Source: JABDII01 sp963815325 (lineage in GTDB: Bacteria; Gemmatimonadota; Gemmatimonadetes; Gemmatimonadales; GWC2-71-9). Taken from it: DNA of 64,000 nt. The notes below the pieces were generated by a model that saw only the letters and a list, made by a program, of their open reading frames with translations, was not told the origin of the DNA and made no database searches. Below, piece by piece: positions 52,417 to 60,121 of the stretch. The position numbers and the translations under genes were made by a program. The DNA lies in contig CAWFGG010000001.1 of assembly GCA_963815325.1 (NCBI GenBank), positions 186,001 to 250,000 of the forward strand. Reading direction: 5' to 3'. Positions within the stretch are counted from its first letter, which is position 1. Each line of letters starts with the position of its first letter.

Positions 52417-54986
52417 CGACGGCGCCGCGCCCGCCGCGGGGGCTTTGCCTTCCCCCGGTGAGACTTGGCTCCACGGGATTCCCGCGGAAGCTCTCGGAGT
52501 TTGATCCGCAATTCCGGAAGGCTCTGCGCTCGCACCGCCGGCTGCTGACCCCTGACGACGGTGAACCAAATCGGGCGGCCGACATCAGGCAGGTCTGACT
52601 CCTGGAGACGCCTGGCCTGTCCCTCGCGGAGCTGAAGACGGGCGATCGCGGCACCCCCCTCCACGTCGTAGCCGATGGGCACGGCATCGCCGCGCACACG
52701 CACCTTCGACGGCAGGGCATTCAACCGTCGCCGCACACCGCGTTCCACCAACGATTCCGCATCGAGGTTGACGGGAGTCGCGAGAAACGACCGCCATCCC
52801 GTGACATGGTCGAGCTGCGTCCGGACCAGCTGGCGGACGGCGTGGGGCGCGATGTGGTCGAGCTCGCCACCGGAGCGGCGATAGAGTTCTCCGAGGTCGC
52901 GCGCCGCATCGCGCACCGTCCTCTGATTGGGATGGGAGGTTCCTCCCGCGAGCAACGCGTCCGTCAGCGCGTCCCGGGCTGGTCCCAGAAGCTCGTTCGG
53001 GACAGGGTCGGGCAGCGCGGAGACCTCCGTGTCCAACGCGAATCCGAAGTACTCGAGGCGGCGTTCCGCCGTGAGCTGCAGCCGCTTGCGCGGGCCTGTC
53101 ACGCTCACGACCGGCGGACCCAGCACGGCGTGGCGGCGAATCAGCTCGTAGGGTAGCGTGGTGCCTTCGATCGCGGCACGGGGCCTGCCGAACCGGTCGG
53201 CGAAGTAGCGCAGGGTCCCGGCAACGGCCCCCCAGCTGCCGGCCATCGATGCTCGTGCCACCCTGGCTTCTTGGCCATCGATGGTCTGTTCATCGATCAC
53301 CAGATCGAACGGACACACGCGGGCTACCAAATCCATGAACTGACGCTTCAGATCTTTCGAGACGACCGGAAGCTGCTTGGGCAGTGGGAGCTCCAGCGAA
53401 CGATAGACGGACGCCATGCCCATCGCGGCATCCTCAATCGCCTTGACCAGAATCCCGCGCTCCAGGGCCCACTCGTCTAGGCCCTCATCGAACACGTGTC
53501 GTGGCAGGCCGTAGACCGAACCGATGGTTCCGAACTGATTCACCGCGTGCGCGTACAGGTTATACGCTGTGAGGTGGTCGCTCCCATTGACGACGAGGCC
53601 ATGGAGATCTCGCTCGTCTCTCGTCATGCGATGGAGTGAGTCGATGTTTGCGATGACGGCGACGATGGGAATGAGGGGGGTGTCGGCATGCACCAGCAAT
53701 TCCCCCAACGGTCGCTCGACCGGCAGTGCCTCGACCTCGCGACCATAGGCGGTCAGTCGACCATTCGACACTAACCCACGCGCAGTCAGCAAATCGATTG
53801 CCGTGCGATACGCCGCGCGATCGAGCGGCACCGGAAGATCGAGTTCGCCGGCATCCACCCCGAGTGAGGCACAGGTCATGGCGACACGCTCGGTGTCGCC
53901 GGCCAGTTGAAATTCGGGCGGCCCGGGACGCAACTCGTCGAACACGAGATCCCGATCACTGAGGATCGTCACCTCGCCGGAGGGCACCCGCCCGTGAACT
54001 CGTCCCGCCATCTGAAGGATCTCGTTGGCGCCGAGGTAGAGCCGATGCAGCACCTTCTGGCCGCCATTGACTACCATGGCGTATCGAGCGTCATAAATCA
54101 CCACCGTATTCAGCCCGGGTAGGTTGAGCGCGGACTGACCCGCGGCGGTCATGGCGAGCAGCCACGGGTGTTCAACGGCACCCTCGAGAAAAGGCCGGAT
54201 GACACGAATCGGCTCACCGCCGTGATAGAACGCGGTGGCCAGCCGCCGCCACTCGGCACCGAGCCGAGCCGCTAACTGCTCCACCTCGGCCCGGGTCGGC
54301 ACGAACACGGCAACGCCACGCCGTTCCTTGATCAGTCGCCGGAGGTATCGCGCGTCGAGGAATTCCTCCACACGCCGGGGGACGACAGACACTTCGGCTC
54401 GGAGGTTGGGATCGAACGCGGACGTGGTGAGGACGTTCGTGGAATCGAGATACTCGGCGTAGAACGTGGGATCGACGGTGGCACTCAGCCAGATGAACCG
54501 ACATCCCGCCCGCTTCCCCAGCGCGAGACACAGTTCCAGTTCAGCGGATGTTTGGTGGATTTCATCGACCACGAGCGTGTCGCGGGCGCTGATGAGCGCG
54601 TCTTCGAACCATCGGCGTGCGATGCCGGTGGTGACGATGATGACGTTCCAGTTCGGGGTCTCGGGAGTCGCCTCGCGTTCGCGGTTGACGACTCCTACGG
54701 CCAGTGGCTCTTGAAGAATCTCCCCGGCAATCGGACGGATACCGAGAGTCTTGCCGGTCCCCGTGCCCGCGACGATGCCGAAACCCGTCCCGGATCTGGC
54801 CCAGGCACGGATCTCCGGACCATGCTCCCGCTCGAGCAGGGTGGAGACATGAGTAGAGAGCGCGAGCTCGATCGTTTCACAGGCTGCCCGGGTCGGCGCG
54901 ATCACGATGACGCGCCCACGCGGGTGACGAGCTCGGCGGTAGGCCTCCGGATCCGGAGGAAGAAGATGATCGCGTCCCTGGTGCAT
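52413..54986 (-). CDS. DExH-box helicase, HrpA/HrpB-like, divergent
   Basis: The ATG at 54986 (MHQGRDHLLPPDPEAYRRAR) is preferred; the upstream frame reads through a terminator hairpin. Of 857 residues: Walker A GIVAGTGTGKTLG (about 75-87), motif Ib VTTGIARRWF, DExH box VVDEIHQTSAELEL, motif III WLSATVDP, motif IV VAVFVPTRAEVEQLA and motif VI QMAGRVHGRVPSG (the usual QRxGRxGR with changes). APTRAACETIELAL, resembling a motif Ia, lies before Walker A. About 450 C-terminal residues match no common HrpA extension I know, ending in a basic tail (KPPRRARRRR) that could bind RNA. Likely a nucleic-acid helicase. Confidence 0.75.
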   Translation of the reverse strand: MHQGRDHLLPPDPEAYRRARHPRGRVIVIAPTRAACETIELALSTHVSTLLEREHGPEIRAWARSGTGFGIVAGTGTGKTLGIRPIAGEILQEPLAVGVVNREREATPETPNWNVIIVTTGIARRWFEDALISARDTLVVDEIHQTSAELELCLALGKRAGCRFIWLSATVDPTFYAEYLDSTNVLTTSAFDPNLRAEVSVVPRRVEEFLDARYLRRLIKERRGVAVFVPTRAEVEQLAARLGAEWRRLATAFYHGGEPIRVIRPFLEGAVEHPWLLAMTAAGQSALNLPGLNTVVIYDARYAMVVNGGQKVLHRLYLGANEILQMAGRVHGRVPSGEVTILSDRDLVFDELRPGPPEFQLAGDTERVAMTCASLGVDAGELDLPVPLDRAAYRTAIDLLTARGLVSNGRLTAYGREVEALPVERPLGELLVHADTPLIPIVAVIANIDSLHRMTRDERDLHGLVVNGSDHLTAYNLYAHAVNQFGTIGSVYGLPRHVFDEGLDEWALERGILVKAIEDAAMGMASVYRSLELPLPKQLPVVSKDLKRQFMDLVARVCPFDLVIDEQTIDGQEARVARASMAGSWGAVAGTLRYFADRFGRPRAAIEGTTLPYELIRRHAVLGPPVVSVTGPRKRLQLTAERRLEYFGFALDTEVSALPDPVPNELLGPARDALTDALLAGGTSHPNQRTVRDAARDLGELYRRSGGELDHIAPHAVRQLVRTQLDHVTGWRSFLATPVNLDAESLVERGVRRRLNALPSKVRVRGDAVPIGYDVEGGAAIARLQLREGQARRLQESDLPDVGRPIWFTVVRGQQPAVRAQSLPELRIKLRELPRESRGAKSHRGKAKPPRRARRRR

Positions 54987-55033
54987 CGGTGGAAGAAAAG
55001 GCTGGTGGCGGAACGAAGGGAAGGGCCCCAAAC

Positions 55034-55067
55034 GACCGCGATCCCCACTCGCGTGGGGATCGCGGTC
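55034..55067 (-). terminator. 15-bp hairpin downstream of the secreted-protein gene
   Basis: GACCGCGATCCCCAC (55034-55048) pairs perfectly with GTGGGGATCGCGGTC (55053-55067) around a 4-nt loop. In the minus direction it follows the secreted-protein stop and is trailed by GTTT, and it separates that gene from the helicase. Confidence 0.75.
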
Positions 55068-55118
55068 CTGCATCTATACCTTCAGGCGCCGTGTGGCGCT
55101 CGTTTCAGTACGCCGGCC

Positions 55119-55595
55119 TTAGTCGTCGTAGTCCCGATACTCACGCGCCCCCACTTCCCGGAGTCGCCGATTCCGATCATCGTTGCCCAGTCGGTCCGGT
55201 GCGTCGTGATAGAACCGCCCGCCGCGTTCCCACACGACCACGCGCCGAAATGCCAAGCCACGACGATTCAGGCGGTTGAAGGCGGCTCGATCATAGAATC
55301 GACCGGCATAGACATAGAGCGTGACCGGTCGATAGCCATGTCGTTTCCACCAGCCGCGGGCATGGCCGCGGGGCACGTGCAGTCGCGCCACCCGAATGGC
55401 CCGAACGGGATAGCGATGTCCGACCCGCCGGTCGAGATCATAGCGATAGACGTGTGGCCGATCTCCGATGACCACATGTCCGCGAACCGGCCCGGAGCGG
55501 AGGACAACGTCCGCCGTCACGCGTTGCCCCGATGCCGTTGCCGGGGCCGCAACGAAGAGCGCAACCAGCGCACTCATTGATATCAGATGTCTCAT
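55119..55595 (-). CDS. Secreted Arg/Tyr-rich protein of unknown function
   Basis: ATG at 55595 has GGAGG six bases upstream. A signal peptide (MRHLISMSALVALFVAAPAT-ASG) is followed by about 135 residues rich in Arg, Tyr and His (RGHARGWWKRHGYRPVTLYV, VVVWERGGRFYHDAPDRLG). No family recognised; the basic composition suggests binding to the cell envelope or to polyanions. A strong terminator follows, so it is monocistronic. Confidence 0.65.
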   Translation of the reverse strand: MRHLISMSALVALFVAAPATASGQRVTADVVLRSGPVRGHVVIGDRPHVYRYDLDRRVGHRYPVRAIRVARLHVPRGHARGWWKRHGYRPVTLYVYAGRFYDRAAFNRLNRRGLAFRRVVVWERGGRFYHDAPDRLGNDDRNRRLREVGAREYRDYDD

Positions 55596-55918
55596 TGGTG
55601 CCTCCAACTTCGTTAGGTCCTGACGAATGGAGGTGCCAGGGACATGCCATTCCCATAAGCGATTGATAGAAAAAGAGATACAGTATATCGACGGGCGCCT
55701 GAGTGTCCTCTTTCACGGACATTCCTCCGTCGCTGGCGACACGAAACGGCCGGCACGACCAGGGATGGGCCACCCTGCTCGGTCGACTGCAGGGGCGGCC
55801 CGCGGACTCGACGGGGCTCAGCCGACGGCCTACCTTTCCGCTCCGCCTCTCCCCAGGCGGCACAACCGGCTCGTTGTCGGTACTGGTTTCACCTCCATCG
55901 AATCGGCGAGGCTTCGAC
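55596..55918. other. Divergent intergenic gap
   Basis: About 320 bases between the secreted-protein gene and the PTPS-like gene. An open frame continuous with the PTPS-like gene extends back to 55703, but its residues have no resemblance to the family. It holds one minus-orientation copy of GGTAGGCCG (55826-55834), also found upstream of other genes near 51 kb. Promoters for both neighbours are expected here but not evident. Confidence 0.5.
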
Positions 55919-56416
55919 GTGAGCGCAGCGTACCGAGTTCGGGTGAGCAAGGACTACCTCACGTTTGCCTCTGCCCACTTCATCACATTCCAAGGGCATC
56001 GTTGTGAGACGCTGCATGGACACAACTACCGGGTCGCGGCCACCGTCGAAGGGGCGCTCGACCCGGAGTGTCAGTTCGTAGTCGACTTTGGTGTGCTCAA
56101 GGCTGTGTTGCGGCGCCTGGTGGAGGATATCGACCACAAGGTCTTGCTTCCAACCAAGAACCCCAAGGTTGGGTTACGCGAGGAGCAAGACCGCCTGTTC
56201 GTGGATTATCTGGGCACATCGACGTACGTCTTTCCGGTCAGGGATTGTGCCTTGCTTCCCATCGCGAACACGACGGCAGAGGAACTGGCAGCGCATTTTG
56301 CCGCAGAAGTGCGCGAGCACCTGCGTCGTGACGGGTATACCAGCCTCACCGCCCTGGAGATCGAAGTGGAGGAGAGTTTCGGCCAGTCCGCGACCTACCG
56401 GGCACCGCTCCCTTAA
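55919..56416 (+). CDS. 6-pyruvoyltetrahydropterin synthase / QueD family, CExxHGH motif
   Basis: GTG at 55919 (VSAAYRVRVSKDYLTF) follows GAGG. The 165 residues have the zinc-binding histidines FASAHFIT and LHGHNYRV, plus the catalytic Asp-His region VEDIDHKVLL and the terminal Glu in IEVEESFGQSA. The active-site segment is GHRCETLHGHNY: both the Cys of QueD (CxxxHGH) and the Glu of PTPS-III (ExxHGH) are present. PTPS-III replaces FolB in folate synthesis. With pabB and pabA directly downstream, a folate role, alone or with queuosine precursor synthesis, is likely. Confidence 0.8.
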   Translation: MSAAYRVRVSKDYLTFASAHFITFQGHRCETLHGHNYRVAATVEGALDPECQFVVDFGVLKAVLRRLVEDIDHKVLLPTKNPKVGLREEQDRLFVDYLGTSTYVFPVRDCALLPIANTTAEELAAHFAAEVREHLRRDGYTSLTALEIEVEESFGQSATYRAPLP

Positions 56417-56455
56417 GCGGGTCGCGCCGCCGCTGGTGCCGCCTCAGATGTTTCG

Positions 56456-57946
56456 ATGACTCACGCCGCTCCAGCATTGGCACTGGAACTCGGTTCCCCA
56501 CTCGCGCCGACGGATGCGTGTGCGCGCTTTCTCGACCTTCCGCACGTCCTCCTGCTCGACAGCGCAGCCGTGAGCCCTGAACGCGGGCAGTTCTCGTTCT
56601 TGGCTGCCGATCCTGCCTTCGTGGTTCGAAGCAAGGGCCCGATCACCTCGGTTCGCGCTCGGGGATCGACCGTTTGGCACGCAGCCCCGGGCGGAGCGCT
56701 CGAGACGGTGGAGCGGCTACTGGAGACCTTCGCCGCCGACCGGCTGGCCGGTCTTCCGCCCTTTCAAGGCGGGGCCGCCGGATACATCGGATACGAGTAT
56801 GGCGGCCGGCTCGAGCGGTTGCCCGCTCCGTCGATTGATACCCTCACCCTGCCGGACGTGGTGCTCGGCGTCTACGACTGGGTGGTGGCGTGGGATCATG
56901 CAACCGGTCACGCCTGGATCGTCTCGACGGGAATACCCGAGCGAGGCTGGCGGGCTGAGAGGCTGGCTCGCGATCGCCTGCAGATGGTAACGGACCGGCT
57001 CGCTGGGCCGGCCCGCGCGCCGACGCCAGTACCCCGGGTGCGCCCCAGACCGGCAATCGACAGCGTCCCGGTTCGTGATGTCCCTGGCGCCGACGCCATC
57101 GGTCTGCAGTCGACATTCAGCCGCGAGGGATACGTCCAGGCAGTGCGACGCGTCCGCGAGTACATCCTGGCGGGGGACATCTTTCAGGCCAATCTCTCTC
57201 AACGATTCGATGCTCGGCAGGCCGGGTCCCCCTTCCTGGCCTATCGCCGATTGCGCCAGCGCAACCCGGCGGCATTTGCAGCCTATTTCGTCACCGACGA
57301 TGCTATCGTCCTGTCCGCGTCCCCCGAGCGCTTTCTGCGACTGGACCATCGCAGCCATGTCGAATCATCCCCGATCAAGGGTACCCGGCCCCGCGGGGAG
57401 TCCCCGGAGGGCGACACCGCCCTTGCGGCGGAACTCCTGTCGAGCGAGAAGGACCGCGCCGAGAATGTCATGATCGCCGATCTCCTGCGGAACGACCTGT
57501 CACGGGTGTGCCGCCCGGGGTCGGTCAGGGCCAGCACCATGCTCGAGCTCGAGACACACCCGACGGTCCACCATCTGGTATCCACCATCGTCGGCGACCT
57601 TGCGCCGGACTCGAACAGGTTCGATCTCCTCCGCGCCACGTTTCCGGGAGGGTCGATCACCGGCGCCCCCAAGGTGCGAGCCATGGAAATCATCGCCGAG
57701 CTCGAGCCGACGGTTCGCGGCGTGTACTGCGGATCCATCGGGTACTTGAGCGTGACCGGCGAGATGGATCTCAGCATTGCCATCCGCACCGGCGTGCGGG
57801 TTGGGCAGCAGTTTTACTTCCAAGCCGGAGGCGGCATCGTGGCGGACTCCGATGCCGAGTCGGAATACCAGGAGACCTTGGACAAGGCGCGGGCCTTGAT
57901 CGACGCCTGCCAAGGGGCACCTCACCCGGTCGAGATCGACCGATGA
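56456..57946 (+). CDS. pabB: Aminodeoxychorismate synthase component I
   Basis: The 496-residue chorismate-binding enzyme contains PFQGGAAGYIGYEYGGRLER in the N-terminal part and, in the C-terminal half, ILAGDIFQANLSQRF, SSPIKGTRPRG, LLSSEKDRAENVMIADLLRN and YFQAGGGIVADSDAESEYQE. The Lys in PIKGT forms the covalent intermediate in PabB, where TrpE has Ala, so PabB is favoured over anthranilate synthase. It makes 4-amino-4-deoxychorismate for folate. It lies 40 bases after the PTPS-like gene and overlaps pabA by 4 nt. Confidence 0.88.
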   Translation: MTHAAPALALELGSPLAPTDACARFLDLPHVLLLDSAAVSPERGQFSFLAADPAFVVRSKGPITSVRARGSTVWHAAPGGALETVERLLETFAADRLAGLPPFQGGAAGYIGYEYGGRLERLPAPSIDTLTLPDVVLGVYDWVVAWDHATGHAWIVSTGIPERGWRAERLARDRLQMVTDRLAGPARAPTPVPRVRPRPAIDSVPVRDVPGADAIGLQSTFSREGYVQAVRRVREYILAGDIFQANLSQRFDARQAGSPFLAYRRLRQRNPAAFAAYFVTDDAIVLSASPERFLRLDHRSHVESSPIKGTRPRGESPEGDTALAAELLSSEKDRAENVMIADLLRNDLSRVCRPGSVRASTMLELETHPTVHHLVSTIVGDLAPDSNRFDLLRATFPGGSITGAPKVRAMEIIAELEPTVRGVYCGSIGYLSVTGEMDLSIAIRTGVRVGQQFYFQAGGGIVADSDAESEYQETLDKARALIDACQGAPHPVEIDR

Positions 57947-58590
57947 TTCTCCTCATCGACAACTACGATTCGTTCGTATACAACCTTGCTCGTTACGTGC
58001 GCGAACTTGGCCAAACCACCGAGGTGCGGCGAAACGATGCGATAACGTGCGACGAGATCTATGCGCTGGCGCCGACGCACATCATCATCTCGCCCGGCCC
58101 ATGTACGCCAACCGAGGCGGGCGTCTCCACTGACGTCGTTCGCCGCCTCGGGATGGATACCCCTATTCTCGGTGTCTGCCTCGGTCACCAGTGTGTCGGG
58201 GCCGCCTATGGCGCCCGGATCGTGAGGGCCAGGCATCCGATGCACGGCAAGACATCCCGCATCTCTCACGACGGGACGGGGATCTTCACCGCAATCCCCA
58301 ATCCATTCCTTGCCACGCGGTATCACTCGCTCGTGCTCGAGCCGGCTACCCTGCCGCCGGATCTGCAGGTGATCGCCACCGCCGACGACGGCGAAATCAT
58401 GGCAGTGCGTCACCGCCTGCATCCCGTTGTCGGCGTTCAGTTTCATCCGGAATCGGTCTTGACCGAGTGCGGCTATCGGCTGCTCGCCAACTTTCTCGGC
58501 CTGGCTCCGGAAGCGCCCGTCCCCCCGACGGCAGACGGACTCCGAGCCGGGCATTCTGGTGCGGGTGTGGAGGAGGGTGCGGCGGACTAG
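57943..58590 (+). CDS. pabA: Aminodeoxychorismate/anthranilate synthase glutaminase component
   Basis: ATG at 57943 overlaps the pabB stop (ATGA). The class I glutamine amidotransferase has LIDNYDSFVYNLARYV, SPGPCTPTEAGVS, the nucleophile in LGVCLGHQCVGAAYG and the His-Glu pair VVGVQFHPESVLTECG. It supplies ammonia to PabB. The last 25 residues (ADGLRAGHSGAGVEEGAAD) are a non-conserved tail. The 3' end overlaps the convergent pfk gene by 4 bases. Confidence 0.9.
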   Translation: MILLIDNYDSFVYNLARYVRELGQTTEVRRNDAITCDEIYALAPTHIIISPGPCTPTEAGVSTDVVRRLGMDTPILGVCLGHQCVGAAYGARIVRARHPMHGKTSRISHDGTGIFTAIPNPFLATRYHSLVLEPATLPPDLQVIATADDGEIMAVRHRLHPVVGVQFHPESVLTECGYRLLANFLGLAPEAPVPPTADGLRAGHSGAGVEEGAAD

Positions 58591-59669
58591 TCGCCGAGAC
58601 TGATCTCGAGGTCGCGGGCGGTCGACAGGGTGTCATTGTCGAGCGGTACCCGCTTGGTTCGTCCCTCGACTTCATCGAGCGAAACCCGGACAATGGATTG
58701 GGCTGCCAAGCCCACCATGCATCCGAACTCGCCATCGGCAACCGCACGCACGGCCGCGGTGCCGAACCGGAGCGCCAGCAGCCGGTCAAACGTCGTGGGG
58801 GTGCCGCCGCGCTGCAGGTGCCCGAGCACAAGGCAGCGGGTTTCCTTTCCCGTGCGCTTGGCGATCGCGTCAGCGACCTGATTCCCGATGCCGCCCAGCC
58901 GCTCCGCGCCGCCCGCCTTACGACGCTCGATCAGGACCGGCGTTCCGCCCTTCGGAACTGCGCCCTCGGCCACGACCACCATACTGAAACGCCGGCCGCG
59001 CGACTCCCGGAGACGGATCTTGTCGCACACCTTCTCGATATCGAACGGAATTTCGGGAATCAAGATGACGTCGGCCGTCGCCGATATTCCACTGTGGAGG
59101 GCGATCCACCCGGCGTGGCGTCCCATCAGTTCGATGACCATGACACGATCGTGACTCTCGGCCGTGGAGTGGAGCTTGTCGATGGCTTCCGTCGCGGTAC
59201 TCACCGCCGAGTCGAACCCAAACGTCTGCTCCGTGCCGTACACGTCGTTGTCGATCGTCTTGGGAACTCCGACGACCGGCAGGCCCTTTTTCCAGAGGCG
59301 GTGTGCGATGTGGAGGCTGCCCTCTCCCCCGATCGCGACCAAGCCGTCGAGCCCCCGATCTCGAAATGCCGCGATTACGTCGTCCGCGCGATCAATTTCG
59401 TGCCCGGAGCCCGTGGCAATGTCTTCCGCAACCCACCGGAACGGATCCCCGCGATTGGTGGTGCCGAGGATGGTGCCGCCCAGATGCGTGATGCCGCGCA
59501 CCTCCTCGCGGCCCAGCGGTATGACGCCCTCCCCCGACAGGAGGCCCCGATACCCCCGTCGGATCCCAAATGTCTCCCATCCGCGTGAGAGCGCGGACAG
59601 AACGACCGCCCGGATAACCGCGTTCAGGCCGGGAGCGTCGCCACCGCCGGTGTTCACCGCTATGCGCAC
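58587..59669 (-). CDS. pfkA: 6-phosphofructokinase, ATP-type signature (GGEGS)
   Basis: GTG at 59669 starts MRIAVNTGGGDAPGLNAVIR. The 360 residues have the fructose-6-phosphate motifs VPKTIDNDVYGTEQTFGFDS and ELMGRHAGWIALHSG. The phosphoryl-donor loop is IGGEGSLHIA: Gly at the position that admits ATP (PPi enzymes have Asp), with Glu replacing the usual Asp as in actinobacterial PFKs. The PKTID Lys is shared with PPi-type enzymes, so donor choice is likely but not certain ATP. It overlaps the selenoprotein-like gene by 10 bases, so the two are co-translated. Confidence 0.88.
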   Translation of the reverse strand: MRIAVNTGGGDAPGLNAVIRAVVLSALSRGWETFGIRRGYRGLLSGEGVIPLGREEVRGITHLGGTILGTTNRGDPFRWVAEDIATGSGHEIDRADDVIAAFRDRGLDGLVAIGGEGSLHIAHRLWKKGLPVVGVPKTIDNDVYGTEQTFGFDSAVSTATEAIDKLHSTAESHDRVMVIELMGRHAGWIALHSGISATADVILIPEIPFDIEKVCDKIRLRESRGRRFSMVVVAEGAVPKGGTPVLIERRKAGGAERLGGIGNQVADAIAKRTGKETRCLVLGHLQRGGTPTTFDRLLALRFGTAAVRAVADGEFGCMVGLAAQSIVRVSLDEVEGRTKRVPLDNDTLSTARDLEISLGD

Positions 59670-59899
59670 GCGTCACGCCTCTGTTTGATCAGGGACAGCA
59701 CCTCGCCGGGCTCGGCATGGCGGCCCAACGACTGCTTGGAGAACACGAGCTCTCCTTCCACCACGACCTCGAATCGTCCCCCGGACGATTCGATGAGCCG
59801 TATTTCCGCCTCCGGAAATGCCTTCTCGAGCTCGGCCGCCAAACTGGCGGCCCGGGGCTGGTAGTTTCAGACGACGCAGAATTCGATCGTGACGACCAT
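59660..59899 (-). CDS. SelW/SelT/SelH (Rdx) family protein with in-frame UGA: candidate selenoprotein
   Basis: Starting from ATG at 59899 (AAAGG seven bases upstream), the frame reads MVVTIEFCVV, then UGA (59869-59867), then NYQPRAASLAAELEKAFPEA ... KQSLGRHAEPGEVLSLIKQR to TAG at 59660. Reading UGA as selenocysteine gives 79 residues matching bacterial Rdx proteins, whose motif is FCxPC-NYxPRA: here CxxU replaces CxxC at the exact redox position. The beta-strand FEVVVEGELVFSK after the loop also fits the family. A perfect 8-bp hairpin follows the UGA. Translating only from an internal TTG (59842) would lose the redox motif. It is coupled to pfkA. If UGA is a stop, the gene is dead. Confidence 0.75.
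59834..59852 (-). promoter_or_regulatory. Candidate bacterial SECIS element
   Basis: In the mRNA, GGCCGCCA pairs perfectly with UGGCGGCC around the loop GUU. The loop begins 22 nt after the UGA, inside the 16-37 nt range expected for bacterial SECIS hairpins, and starts with G as the consensus requires. The stem lies in the coding sequence, as normal for bacteria. Confidence 0.6.
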
Positions 59900-60121
59900 C
59901 ACGCTACCTTTCTTCAAGTACGACATGTGGACTCGAATCGTAGCCCGCTCCCTTGACCCTGCCAAGGGAGTGATCCTGGCCCGGTCACCCTCTACACGGC
60001 CGGAGGAACGGGAGCGGGACGAGACACCGACCCAGGTATATCTTTGCATCGATTCGATGGCCGGGACCCACCCACGGGGGTCGCGTCGGCCATCGCGGCA
60101 TCGGTTTCAGCGGAGGATGAT

